64,000 nucleotides of DNA from an uncultured Gemmatimonadota bacterium. GTDB taxonomy: Bacteria > Gemmatimonadota > Gemmatimonadetes > Gemmatimonadales > Gemmatimonadaceae. A model generated the notes under the pieces. That model was given only the letters and a program-made list of their open reading frames with translations, searched no databases and was not told where the DNA came from. The DNA lies in assembly GCA_902826615.1 (NCBI GenBank), contig CADEFN010000001.1, positions 992,001 through 1,056,000 on the forward strand. Reading direction: 5' to 3'. Each line of letters starts with the position of its first letter. The first letter of the stretch is position 1. Shown in pieces: positions 47,374 through 55,815 of the stretch. The translations under genes and the position numbers were made by a program.

Positions 47374-48413
47374 TTCGCGTCGAGCATTTGTCCGCGCGGC
47401 AGGGAGCCTTCAAGCTGGAGGACATCAGCTTCGAGGTGCCAGAAGGATCGTGGGGCGTGGTGATTGGCCCGGCCGGCTCGGGCAAGACCACACTGCTCGA
47501 GACCATCGCGGGCATCGTGCCAGCCGCCCGAGGCAGAGTGTTCGCCGCCGGGCGTGAGGTCACGACGGCCCCGATCAGTGCCCGCAGTGTGGGGCTGGTG
47601 TATCAGCACGCCTACCTCTTTCCGCATCTCCGCGTTGGAGAAAACGTCGCCTATGGCGCCGCCACGCAGACCCTGCCGTCTACGCTCCTCGCGCGATTTG
47701 GCATCGAGGCACTGATCGAGCGCCGTGTCGCCTCGCTCTCCGGAGGCGAACGACAGCTGGTGGCACTGGTGCGGGCACTGGCCCAGCAGCCGCGGGTGTT
47801 GCTCCTCGACGAACCCTTCAGCGCCCTCGACCCCAAACGGCGGAATGCTACACGACGCCTGGTGCGGGACCTGCACCGTGAGTGGGGCATCACCATTCTG
47901 CAGGTCACTCACGACTTTGCCGAGGCCGGGCTCCTTGGCGACGTGACCGTGTTATTGGACGCGGGTCGCATGCTGCAGGCGGGGCCAACGGCCGAGGTCT
48001 TTCAGAAGCCCGCGTCGCCCTACGTCGCAGAGTTTCTCGGCGCGGAGAATGTGCTGGCTGGCACCGTCACTGGAGATCCCGTGGGAGGAGGTGGATCGCG
48101 GTCCGTGGTCTTTACCTGTGGGGCACTGGCCGTTCACGCCGTGAGTGATGTTCCGGATGGGCCTGCCCATGCGGTCATCCGGGGAGAGGAGGTCACCCTG
48201 TCGCGCGAACATCAGGCCTCCTCTGCCCGGAATCATTTTGCTGGCACCGTAACCGACGTGGACCCGCATGGTCCGTGGGCGCGGGTGACTGTTGATGTCG
48301 GCGGGGTTCCCATTGTCGCCATGCTGACCAATTCCTCGGTGTCGGAACTGGGTCTCACGAATGGCGAATCGATCCGGGTGGCCTTCAAGGCCTTTGCCGT
48401 GCACCTCTGCTGA
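47370..48413 (+). CDS. ABC ATPase with C-terminal TOBE domain, molybdate/tungstate type
   Basis: A 347-residue ATPase. Walker A GPAGSGKTT, signature SLSGGERQLVAL, Walker B VLLLDEPFSALD and the H-loop in QVTHDFAEA are intact. Residues ~235-345 carry two TOBE/Mop-like beta domains (NVLAGTVTGDP; NHFAGTVTDVDPHGPWARVTVDVG), which in ModC/WtpC bind oxyanion or regulate transport. GTG 47370 overlaps the permease TGA. Molybdate versus tungstate cannot be distinguished. Confidence 0.87.
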   Translation: MIRVEHLSARQGAFKLEDISFEVPEGSWGVVIGPAGSGKTTLLETIAGIVPAARGRVFAAGREVTTAPISARSVGLVYQHAYLFPHLRVGENVAYGAATQTLPSTLLARFGIEALIERRVASLSGGERQLVALVRALAQQPRVLLLDEPFSALDPKRRNATRRLVRDLHREWGITILQVTHDFAEAGLLGDVTVLLDAGRMLQAGPTAEVFQKPASPYVAEFLGAENVLAGTVTGDPVGGGGSRSVVFTCGALAVHAVSDVPDGPAHAVIRGEEVTLSREHQASSARNHFAGTVTDVDPHGPWARVTVDVGGVPIVAMLTNSSVSELGLTNGESIRVAFKAFAVHLC

Positions 48414-48434
48414 CGAAAGCGTAGTTTTCCCGGG

Positions 48435-50900
48435 ATGAAAGGGTCGCCTCCCCGCCGCATCCTCATCGTCGACGATTCCCCCGACGACGCCGAGCTTGTG
48501 CGCCGCGCGCTCACCCGCGGTGGTCTCACGGTGGTGACCACACGTGTTGACGACGCCGTGGCCTTTCGTCGCGCCTTGCTGGAGAAGTCGTGGGAGCTGG
48601 TCATCGCCGACTACTCGCAGCCGAGCTTTGGGGCGCTCACGGTGCTCGAGGTGTTGCGTGAGACGGCCGCCGACCTGCCGTGCATCGTGATTTCCGGAGT
48701 GGCGGGTGAAGACCGCGCGGTGGAAACCATGCGGGCAGGTGCCAAGGACTTCGTCAACAAGGATCGGCTGCAACGCCTGGTGCCGGCGGTACAGCGTGAG
48801 CTGGCCGAACGGGCCAATCGCGAGGACCGGGAGCAGATACGGCTCGAGGCTGTGGAACGCGACCGCCGTCTGCGCGCGGCCAGTGCTGGTCTCCTCGACC
48901 TGCTCCGCGGCCCCGATTTCGCGGCTGGCAACACCGAAGCGGTCTACTCTGAACTCACCGAGCTGGTCGCACGCACTCTTGAGGTGCAGCGCGTGGCCAT
49001 CTGGGTCTTCGAGCCCGGGCGCGAGCACTTCCGATGCATCGAATCGTTTGACAGTGCGATCGGCGTCCACAGCGGTGGCCAGCGTTTTTCGCGCAGCGAA
49101 TCGCCGGCCTACTTCGAGGCTCTCGAACACAACCGCTTTGTCGAAGCACACGACGGCACCGGTGAGCATGATGGCGAAGTTCGGACGGGTGATGCCGCCG
49201 TGCGATCGCAGCTCGATGCGGCCATCCGTCAGCGCGGCAAAATGGTCGGGGCGTTGTGCCTCGATCACGTCGGATCCCGGCGCGCCTGGCGCAGTGATGA
49301 GCAGGTCTTTGTCGGATCGATTGCCGACCTCGTGGCGCTCATCATGGAAACCGGTGAGCGGCAGCGTGCCGAGGTGGCGCTGCGCGAAAGCGAAGTGCGG
49401 TATCGCGAGTTGTGGCAGAATGCACTCGATGGCATGTGGACCATCGATCCGCAGGGCTGTGTGACGTCGGTCAACGAGGCGGGAAGCAAGCTCACCGGCT
49501 TTGCGCCCCAGGACGTGGTGGGCCGGCTCTTCACCGACTTCGTGGTCGACCGCGACGTGAACGCGGCCCGCCAGCACTTCGAGTCATTGGTGGCGCGTGC
49601 CGAGTATTCCCCGGGTCCGCAACCCTTCAACCTGCTCACGCGCGACCGCCGCAGTGTGCAGGTCGAGGCGACCGCACAGCGCATCGAACGGAACGGGGTG
49701 GTGGTGGAGATCCTCGCCATTGTGCGCGATGTGTCGCAGCGACGCGCGCTCGAGGCGCAGCTCCAACAGTCGCAACGGATGGAGGCCATCGGCCGTCTCG
49801 CCGGTGGCGTCGCGCACGACTTCAACAACCTGCTGACCGCGATCATCGGGTACTCGCAGATCGCCGCCATCAGACCTGACATGCCCGCACCCGCTGTGAT
49901 CGATCTCAAGGAGATCACCTCGGCGGCACACCGGGCGGCGGCACTCACTCGCCAGCTGCTCGCCTTCAGCAAGCGGCAGGTCCTCGAACCCCGCGTGCTG
50001 AATCTCAACGCGGTCGTTTCGGGAATCGAGGCGCTGCTGCGGCGGCTGATCGGCGAGGACATTGTGCTCGACACCGACCTCGATTCGGCGATCAGTCATG
50101 TGCTGGCCGATCCCAGTCAGCTCGAGCAGGTGATTCTCAACCTCGCCGTCAATGCGCGCGATGCCATGCCGACGGGTGGCCGGATTGTGCTGCGCACTCG
50201 CACGGCGGTGTCACTCGATCCGCGTGCCCTCATTACCGCGGATGCCGCGCCCGGACCTTTTGTGGTGCTCGAGGTCGAAGACACCGGCACCGGCATGGAC
50301 GAGACGACCCGTCAGCACATCTTCGAGCCCTTTTTCACTACCAAGGCGTTAGGCACCGGGCTCGGGTTGTCGACCGTGTACGGGATTGTGCAGCAAAGCG
50401 GTGGCGGGATTGCCGTGTCCAGCGAGCAGGGGAAGGGCTCGACCTTCGCGGTCTACCTGCCTGTCGCCGCCGGCAACGTGGACGAGCAGGCAGCGGCGGC
50501 CCCCCAGATGGGGCCGAGTGGGCACGAAACCGTGCTCGTGGTGGAAGACGATGACCGCGTGCGACTGCTGGCGACCCGTGTGCTGCGCCTCGCGGGGTAT
50601 ACCGTGCTCGAAGCGAGCGATCCGCAGGTGGCTATTGCCAGCACGCACGATGCCCCCGGCATCGACCTCCTGCTCACCGATCAGGTGCTGCCGTACATGC
50701 GGGGGGTCGAGTTGTATGAGCGGCTGCGGGCCACACGGCCCCGGATGAAGGTGTTGTTCATGTCCGGGTATCGTGAGGATCTCGAGTCTCCGGGGGTGCC
50801 GCCGACGGCGTTTCTTGGCAAGCCGTTCACTCCAGAGCTGCTGACCACCGCGGTGCGTCGCGTGCTTGATACGCGCGCGCAGCTGGAGTTGGAGCGCTGA
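48435..50900 (+). CDS. hybrid sensor histidine kinase, REC-GAF-PAS-HisKA-HATPase-REC
   Basis: An 821-residue cytoplasmic kinase with no TM segments. An N-terminal receiver (phospho-acceptor D59 in LVIADYSQPSF) is followed by a GAF-like domain (about 155-310) and a PAS domain (about 320-440). The dimerisation H-box is GGVAHDFNNLL (H461). The HATPase has N-box LNLAVNARDAMP, G1 VEDTGTGMD and FFTTKALGTGLGLSTVYG. A C-terminal receiver has Asp in LLLTDQVLPY. It starts 21 bp after the transporter ATPase; whether they are co-transcribed is uncertain. No output regulator is adjacent. Confidence 0.93.
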   Translation: MKGSPPRRILIVDDSPDDAELVRRALTRGGLTVVTTRVDDAVAFRRALLEKSWELVIADYSQPSFGALTVLEVLRETAADLPCIVISGVAGEDRAVETMRAGAKDFVNKDRLQRLVPAVQRELAERANREDREQIRLEAVERDRRLRAASAGLLDLLRGPDFAAGNTEAVYSELTELVARTLEVQRVAIWVFEPGREHFRCIESFDSAIGVHSGGQRFSRSESPAYFEALEHNRFVEAHDGTGEHDGEVRTGDAAVRSQLDAAIRQRGKMVGALCLDHVGSRRAWRSDEQVFVGSIADLVALIMETGERQRAEVALRESEVRYRELWQNALDGMWTIDPQGCVTSVNEAGSKLTGFAPQDVVGRLFTDFVVDRDVNAARQHFESLVARAEYSPGPQPFNLLTRDRRSVQVEATAQRIERNGVVVEILAIVRDVSQRRALEAQLQQSQRMEAIGRLAGGVAHDFNNLLTAIIGYSQIAAIRPDMPAPAVIDLKEITSAAHRAAALTRQLLAFSKRQVLEPRVLNLNAVVSGIEALLRRLIGEDIVLDTDLDSAISHVLADPSQLEQVILNLAVNARDAMPTGGRIVLRTRTAVSLDPRALITADAAPGPFVVLEVEDTGTGMDETTRQHIFEPFFTTKALGTGLGLSTVYGIVQQSGGGIAVSSEQGKGSTFAVYLPVAAGNVDEQAAAAPQMGPSGHETVLVVEDDDRVRLLATRVLRLAGYTVLEASDPQVAIASTHDAPGIDLLLTDQVLPYMRGVELYERLRATRPRMKVLFMSGYREDLESPGVPPTAFLGKPFTPELLTTAVRRVLDTRAQLELER

Positions 50901-50953
50901 GGGCGGGTCCCGACCGCTCCTGATCACACTCGGGTGTCAGTGGCAATCGTTTG

Positions 50954-51210
50954 TTATGCCGCCGACTTGTACGTTGCGTGGGCATCGAGTACAGCGACCA
51001 CAGTGTGCATGACCGCCAGCAGGTGCCAGAACTCTTCGTCGCTGAGGCCCAAAGGCTCCATTGCATCTGCACTGCGGACTCACTCGCCTGTCGGACCGAC
51101 GTTACGTGCTGGCGGTAGATCTCGTAGAGCGCGACCATCATGGTACGCGCGTGGTCGCTGACCTCCAGGCGCATCTCGTGGGTGAACGCCACCACAAAGC
51201 CCGCCTTCAC
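50954..51210 (-). pseudogene. frameshifted remnant of a small helical protein
   Basis: From GTG 51210, one frame reads a plausible helical protein (FTHEMRLEVSDHARTMMVAL and YEIYRQHVTSVRQASESAV), then turns into low-quality Trp/Ser/Thr sequence. At about 51066 a second frame takes over with MEPLGLSDEEFWHLLAVMHT and VVAVLDAHATYKSAA, ending at TAA 50956-50954. Joining the two gives a coherent ~85-residue protein, so a 1- or 2-base change has probably broken the gene. A sequencing error or two overlapping short genes are the alternatives. Confidence 0.45.
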
Positions 51211-51660
51211 CGGTGACTACCCATCAGGCGGCGCCATGGCCGCCTCTCCCAGCCCGTGTGATCCAGGCCTAAACCACCCTGGCCACCGTCGATGCCGTGC
51301 TCTGGATCATTTGTGTGGCGGAGGCCCATGGCAAAGTGTAGCGCACGAAGTGCTCGTGACAGTCGTGACCGCATTTGCGTTGGTGCTGGCCCCGCACTCC
51401 CAGGCGACGGCTGAAGAGGAAGCGATAGCGCGGCCAACCTTACGCCACGGGAGCAGCGCGGCGTCGACGCCCTGATTGCCGACAGCGAACGGCGGTGGCG
51501 CGACGATCGCTTTGCCTCACAGACGGCCCCTCGCGACGAAGAAGCCGCTGGATGACAAGACCCCGCCGTCGTACGAACCGCGCGCTTTCAGCCGAACCGC
51601 TTCCAGTCTGTTCCGGTCGCGCGGACCTCTGTGCGCACCGCGAGGTAAGTAGGCCGGCAT
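51211..51660. other. 450-bp stretch without a supported gene
   Basis: This stretch lies between the broken gene and the HipB promoter. One plus-strand frame at about 51345-51475 reads like a signal peptide (VTVVTAFALVLAPHSQATAEEE) but stops soon after without a conserved body. The rest shows no codon bias of the kind seen in neighbouring genes. It may be decayed coding sequence. Confidence 0.4.
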
Positions 51661-51668
51661 CCATTAAT

Positions 51669-51715
51669 GGAAAATATAGTTTCCGGTATTGACGCTAAAG
51701 GAAATGATATTTAGC
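51669..51715 (+). promoter_or_regulatory. two inverted repeats upstream of hipB, likely operators
   Basis: GGAAA-N6-TTTCC (51669-51684) and GCTAAA-N10-TTTAGC (51694-51715) lie in a short, very AT-rich segment ending 8 bp before the HipB start. HipB-type antitoxins autoregulate by binding such repeats. The centres are 28 bp apart, and the two sequences differ, so they may not be bound by the same protein. Confidence 0.55.
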
Positions 51716-51722
51716 ATTACTA

Positions 51723-52124
51723 ATGCCACGGAAGACACCGATCCTCCCGATCACCACCCGCCGCGAGCTCGCCACCCTCGGCACCGATCTCCAGCACGCC
51801 CGTCGCCGCCGTCGCCTCACCACGATGATGGTCGCCGAACGTGCGCAAATCACTCGACCGACGCTCCTCCGCGTAGAGCGCGGCGATCCCGGCGTGAGCC
51901 TCGGCGTCTACGCGACGGTGCTCTGGGTGCTCGGCTTCGGTGATCGGATCTCACGTCTCGCAGCGGCCGACACAGACACCGTCGGCCTGAGTCTGGAGGC
52001 TGAGCGTCTCCCGAAGCGCGTCTCGTCGCGTCGGCCGCGGGCCAAACGAAGCAAACGCGCCGCAACCGACACATCGAGTAATACGAACGCCGGCGTCAGA
52101 GAGCAGGACGGGACGCACGAATGA
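51723..52124 (+). CDS. hipB: HipB-like antitoxin, XRE-family HTH
   Basis: A 133-residue protein. The HTH lies at about residues 14-75 (LGTDLQHARRRRRLTTMMVAE, then ITRPTLLRVERGDPGVSLG). A long basic C-terminal tail is probably disordered. It would neutralise the HipA kinase and repress the operon. ATG 51723 follows the AT-rich operator region; a typical ribosome site is weak. Its TGA overlaps the HipA ATG (ATGA). The overall base use of the pair differs little from neighbours. Confidence 0.85.
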   Translation: MPRKTPILPITTRRELATLGTDLQHARRRRRLTTMMVAERAQITRPTLLRVERGDPGVSLGVYATVLWVLGFGDRISRLAAADTDTVGLSLEAERLPKRVSSRRPRAKRSKRAATDTSSNTNAGVREQDGTHE

Positions 52125-53401
52125 CCAGCCCCACCGCATACGTCTACATGGAGCTCGATGGTATCACGCGTCCCGTCGGCCGCTTGTGGGCGCACCGTGA
52201 TCGAAATCGCGAACGCGCGTCGTTCGAGTTTGATCGCGAATGGCTCGCGGACCCCGTGCGCCACGCACTCGGCCCTGCGTTGCCGGCGCAGGAAGGTGCG
52301 TTTCATACCGCCGAGGGGCGCGCACTCTTCGGCTCGCTGGGCGACTCGGCGCCGGATCGCTGGGGACGGCGACTCATCACGCGCAACGAAGCGCAGCGCG
52401 CGCGCGAGGCCCGGACAACGCCCCGCGCTCCGCGAGAGATCGACTTTCTGCTCGGCGTCACGGACGTCGTTCGCCAGGGTGCACTTCGTTTCCGCTTGGT
52501 GGAAGACGGACCGTTCGTCGCACCGTTCGGTGTCGACGAAGGCCAAGCGCATGTCCCACCGCTCATCGAGTTGCCGGCGCTGTTGAATGCCGCAAACGCG
52601 CTCGCGGACGACCCGGATTCCGTGGAGGCAGACAACGCTGTACGCCTGCTGCTCGCGCCGGGTTCCTCGCTCGGCGGCGCAAGGCCGAAAGCGTCCGTCC
52701 TCGATCACGGGGCACTCGCGATCGCGAAGTTTCCGGATCGGGCCGACACCATCGACGTGATCCGGTGGGAGCGGGTGATGCTCGAGCTGGCTCGGCGAGC
52801 CGGCATCAGTGTCGCTGACGCGGGGCTGCAAGATGTCGGTGATTCGGTCGTGCTCATCGTACGCCGATTTGATCGCAAGGGAGACCGGCGCATTCCGTTT
52901 CTTTCGGCGATGAGCCTCCTCGACGCGGCTGACGGTGATCAGCGAAGCTACGTCGAGATTTTCGACGCCTTGAGGCGAGTCGCAAGCGCGGCGGCGGAGG
53001 ACGGCGCGCAGCTCTGGCGGAGGCTGGCGTTCAACATCCTCGCATCGAACTTTGACGATCACCTTCGCAATCACGCTGTGCTGTTCGATGGTGACGCCTG
53101 GCGCTTGTCCCCGGCATACGATCTCAACCCCGTACCGGCGCACGCAAAGTCGCGCCACCTGTCGACGGCGATCAACCTTGACGGCGACACGACGGCCTCG
53201 ATCGAGCGTGCCGTCGACGCAGCGCCAGAGTTCTTTCTCAAGAAAAACGACGCGAAGCAGACCGCGATCGACGTGCGGCGCGTGGTGAAGCAATGGCGCA
53301 ACCTGGCGAGCCAGTTCGGCATTCGCCGCGATGAAGTGGAACGCATGACGGGTGCATTCGAACACGACGATGCCGAGACCGTCGATAGGTGGACCACTTA
53401 G
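52121..53401 (+). CDS. hipA: HipA-like serine/threonine kinase toxin
   Basis: A 426-residue HipA, close to the E. coli length. The N-terminal subdomain is followed by the phosphate-binding loop SSLGGARPKASV, the ATP lysine in LAIAKFPD, the catalytic loop NILASNFDDHLRNHAVLF and the metal-binding SPAYDLNP. All are present, so it should be active. Known HipA toxins phosphorylate aminoacyl-tRNA synthetases and cause growth arrest. Together with HipB it forms a type II toxin-antitoxin unit of the accessory region. Confidence 0.92.
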   Translation: MTSPTAYVYMELDGITRPVGRLWAHRDRNRERASFEFDREWLADPVRHALGPALPAQEGAFHTAEGRALFGSLGDSAPDRWGRRLITRNEAQRAREARTTPRAPREIDFLLGVTDVVRQGALRFRLVEDGPFVAPFGVDEGQAHVPPLIELPALLNAANALADDPDSVEADNAVRLLLAPGSSLGGARPKASVLDHGALAIAKFPDRADTIDVIRWERVMLELARRAGISVADAGLQDVGDSVVLIVRRFDRKGDRRIPFLSAMSLLDAADGDQRSYVEIFDALRRVASAAAEDGAQLWRRLAFNILASNFDDHLRNHAVLFDGDAWRLSPAYDLNPVPAHAKSRHLSTAINLDGDTTASIERAVDAAPEFFLKKNDAKQTAIDVRRVVKQWRNLASQFGIRRDEVERMTGAFEHDDAETVDRWTT

Positions 53402-53566
53402 GCATTCACAAGCCCGGCCGCACCGCACCGATCCGTTTGGACCCTCGGGGAACCCCCAGTATCCACGAGCTCTGCCGTGCGCTAACATGGCCGGACCTCT
53501 GACCCGCACTCCGCGCGTGGGGTGGTGGGTGCACCATGCAACGCGACATACCTGGGAGGCTGGACG

Positions 53567-53914
53567 ATGACGGCACCGCAACCACGAAATCACGAGATCG
53601 ATCTCAAGACAGCGACCGAGATGACAGAGCGTCACCGGAAAGGGGTGACGGTGCAGGGGTCTCGAGCCCCAGCAGAGGGTGACTTGGGGGGAATGTTCTC
53701 TCGCGATGCTGTGATCAAACTCCTGTCCCAGACCAACGCGCAGTATCTCCGGTTCTACTATGGTCGGAACGCGAAAGGGGGGCGCGAACTGGTGCTGGTT
53801 GCCGCCGATGCCAATGGCAACGACCTGACGGGAGACGGTGGGGTTGGTGCCCTTGACGGGCACATCCCGTGTCCTCCGTTCTGCCCGAATACTTTCAGCG
53901 CTTTGCGCGGTTAA
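53567..53914 (+). CDS. small protein with C-terminal CPPFCP motif (paralog 1)
   Basis: A 115-residue protein that I cannot assign to a named family. It begins at ATG 53567 with GGGAGG upstream. An N-terminal helix (IDLKTATEMTERHRK) is followed by a segment FSRDAVIKLLSQ, a beta strand pair LRFYYGRNAKGGRELVLVAADANGNDL, and the ending LDGHIPCPPFCP. Every one of these elements recurs in the next gene. I recall similar ~120-residue proteins ending in PCPP-x-C in Bacteroidetes, also without function. The paired Cys could bind metal, form a disulfide or be modified. Confidence 0.75.
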   Translation: MTAPQPRNHEIDLKTATEMTERHRKGVTVQGSRAPAEGDLGGMFSRDAVIKLLSQTNAQYLRFYYGRNAKGGRELVLVAADANGNDLTGDGGVGALDGHIPCPPFCPNTFSALRG

Positions 53915-53941
53915 CCGACCATCCAAACCGGAGAAGAACTC

Positions 53942-54322
53942 ATGACAGCCCGAAAAGAGTCGCGCCCCAAGCCCCTGCCCAAGCCGATCAACCAGCGCAT
54001 TCGCCTCAAAACCGCCATCGACCTGACCAAGCGGTACCAGCGCTCGGCGCCGGCCAGTGAGAAGGCTGGGTTCTTTTTTGCGTCGGGTCTCAAGGACTTG
54101 CTCGCGCAAGAAGGGGTTTATGGCATGCGGATCTACCACGGACTGGATAAGGATGGTCGTTATCGCATGGTGCTGGTCGGTGTGGACGCCAAGGGCGAGG
54201 ACATCACGTCAACTCGCCGCGTGGCGAAGAGCACCACTGCGTTCACTGCTTCCCAGGAAGCCGTGCTACTCGACGGCCACATTCCCTGTCCTCCGTTTTG
54301 CCCGCCCGGATCGCCTCTTTGA
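53942..54322 (+). CDS. small protein with C-terminal CPPFCP motif (paralog 2)
   Basis: A 126-residue paralog of the preceding gene, 27 bp downstream. Shared features in order are IRLKTAIDLTKRYQ, FFFASGLKDLLAQEG, MRIYHGLDKDGRYRMVLVGVDAKGEDI and LLDGHIPCPPFCPPGSPL. It has a basic, Pro/Lys-rich start and a longer linker before the motif. The tandem arrangement indicates local duplication with divergence. It is followed 18 bp later by a membrane protein gene and then a two-component pair, which suggests a link to signalling. Confidence 0.75.
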   Translation: MTARKESRPKPLPKPINQRIRLKTAIDLTKRYQRSAPASEKAGFFFASGLKDLLAQEGVYGMRIYHGLDKDGRYRMVLVGVDAKGEDITSTRRVAKSTTAFTASQEAVLLDGHIPCPPFCPPGSPL

Positions 54323-54340
54323 GTTAGCTGGTACAGGCGG

Positions 54341-55105
54341 GTGCCCGTGAGGGGCTGGGGAGCGTGGGTCGTCACAGGCCTAGTGTGGCTCGGCTTTCAG
54401 GCTTGGATGAACCAGGCCGTGGAGTCGCTAGTGTGGTGGCAGGCGGCGGTGATAAGTGCCGCCGTCGCCACGCAACTGCTCCCCACGCTTGCGGTGGTAG
54501 GCCTGCCAGACCCGCGTCCCCTCGCACGCAAGTGGATGGGGGTCTGGGGATTCGCGTTTTTCATCAGCGATGTGCTCCAGCTCTTCATTGCTGAGCACTT
54601 CGGTAACAACCTCTGGTTCCTCGCCATTGCCAATCCCATTGAGGACGCGGCACTTCTCTGGGCGCTCGCCTATTGGCAAACACGCCCGGTCATGCGGCTG
54701 ACCTTCAGGCTCGGCATCCCGGGGCTCGCGATTTCGACCATCGCCATCGCTGCGTACTTCGGCGAGGTTGCCGGCTTCAAGGCGGTGTCATCGCCCTTTC
54801 GCTTGCTGATCATCACCGCGGCCATCGCGTACACCATCGTGCATCGGTCGTTGCGAGAACCGGAACGGATACGGCAGCAGGACTGGTTCTGGGCGTGTCT
54901 CGGAGTCCTGCTCTACTACGCGGCGTACGTGGTGGTCGACCCGGTCACGGCGATGTTGATGCCCGCGCGGATGGACCTTGCGCGCCTTGTGTATGTTGTG
55001 AAGGCTGGGGTGGACACAGTCGCATTCATACTCGTCTGGAAGGGAATGGAATGCCCGGTGGAAACAACGTCTTCTACATCTATGTCGGAGCCGTCCTCGC
55101 GGTAG
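54341..55105 (+). CDS. polytopic membrane protein, possible sensor module
   Basis: A 254-residue protein with about seven hydrophobic helices (WVVTGLVWLGFQAW; AAVISAAVATQLLPTLAVV; ALLWALAYWQTRP; LAISTIAIAAYFGEVAGF; LLIITAAIAYTIVH; ACLGVLLYYAAYVVV; AGVDTVAFILVWKGM). No catalytic motif is seen. GTG 54341 is the likely start. Its last 55 bp overlap the start of the sensor kinase gene in another frame, an unusually long overlap. It could be the membrane sensing partner of that kinase. Confidence 0.65.
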   Translation: MPVRGWGAWVVTGLVWLGFQAWMNQAVESLVWWQAAVISAAVATQLLPTLAVVGLPDPRPLARKWMGVWGFAFFISDVLQLFIAEHFGNNLWFLAIANPIEDAALLWALAYWQTRPVMRLTFRLGIPGLAISTIAIAAYFGEVAGFKAVSSPFRLLIITAAIAYTIVHRSLREPERIRQQDWFWACLGVLLYYAAYVVVDPVTAMLMPARMDLARLVYVVKAGVDTVAFILVWKGMECPVETTSSTSMSEPSSR

Positions 55106-55812
55106 GTGTCATCGTTTTCGCACTGGGTATCGCCGTCGTGTTCTATCAGCGGCGATTCGTGGCCCTCCACCGCGACTACTCCAAGAAGCTCATCGCCGCG
55201 CACGAAGAAGAACGCGCCTACGTTGCCCGCGAAGTGCACGACGATGCTCTCCAGCGCGTGGCCATGTTGCAGCACGATGTCGGCGAATGGATGGATGCTC
55301 CCCCCGACACCACCAACGAACGCGCTCTTTCCACGGCGATCCGCCAGGAAATTGCCGACCTCGGCACCATGCTCCGCGGGGTCGCCCACCGCCTGCATCC
55401 CGCCATCATCGATCAGGGAGGCTTGAGCCCCGCACTCGTTCAGCTTGCCGGTGACACCACCCGAATCACCTCCCTCGACGTCACCGCACGGGTCCCGCAA
55501 TCGGCCGGCCGGATCCTGGACCGCGATAGAGAGATCATTCTCTTCCGCATCGCCCAGGAGGCCCTGCGCAACGTCGCGAAACACGCCGCCGCCACCCGCG
55601 CAGAGATCGCCCTCGAGGTATCCCCGAAAAATCTTGTGATGTCCGTCACCGATAACGGTCGCGGGTTCGACACCGCAGACTCCGATCGGGCCAGCGGGCT
55701 CGGCCTCATTAGTATGCAGGAGCGTGCCCGACTTGTGAGCGGCTCATTCTCCCTGTTGTCGAAACCGGGCGGAGGCACAACTATTCGGGTGAGTATTCCC
55801 CTGTCCTCCTGA
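55051..55812 (+). CDS. sensor histidine kinase, HisKA_3 (NarX/LiaS type)
   Basis: A 253-residue kinase with one TM helix (about 9-32) and almost no extracytoplasmic domain. The HisKA_3 motif is AREVHDDALQRV (H63). The HATPase has LFRIAQEALRNVAKHA and VTDNGRGFDTADSD, then GLGLISMQERA. ATG 55051 has GGAAGGGAA upstream and lies inside the previous gene. With so little sensory domain, it probably receives its input from the adjacent membrane protein or the small proteins. The response regulator follows after 3 bp. Confidence 0.88.
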   Translation: MPGGNNVFYIYVGAVLAVGVIVFALGIAVVFYQRRFVALHRDYSKKLIAAHEEERAYVAREVHDDALQRVAMLQHDVGEWMDAPPDTTNERALSTAIRQEIADLGTMLRGVAHRLHPAIIDQGGLSPALVQLAGDTTRITSLDVTARVPQSAGRILDRDREIILFRIAQEALRNVAKHAAATRAEIALEVSPKNLVMSVTDNGRGFDTADSDRASGLGLISMQERARLVSGSFSLLSKPGGGTTIRVSIPLSS

Positions 55813-55815
55813 CCC

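Noticed and set aside
50827-50953. Continuation of the first frame of the broken gene as a 127-residue protein
   Set aside because: Beyond about 51066 this frame loses protein-like composition and runs into the end of the hybrid kinase gene; the alternative frame is the better continuation.
51908-54139. A 743-codon open frame on the minus strand opposite HipA and the small paralogs
   Set aside because: It covers several well-supported plus-strand genes, shows no family motif and has the Arg/His-rich composition typical of antisense frames in GC-rich DNA.
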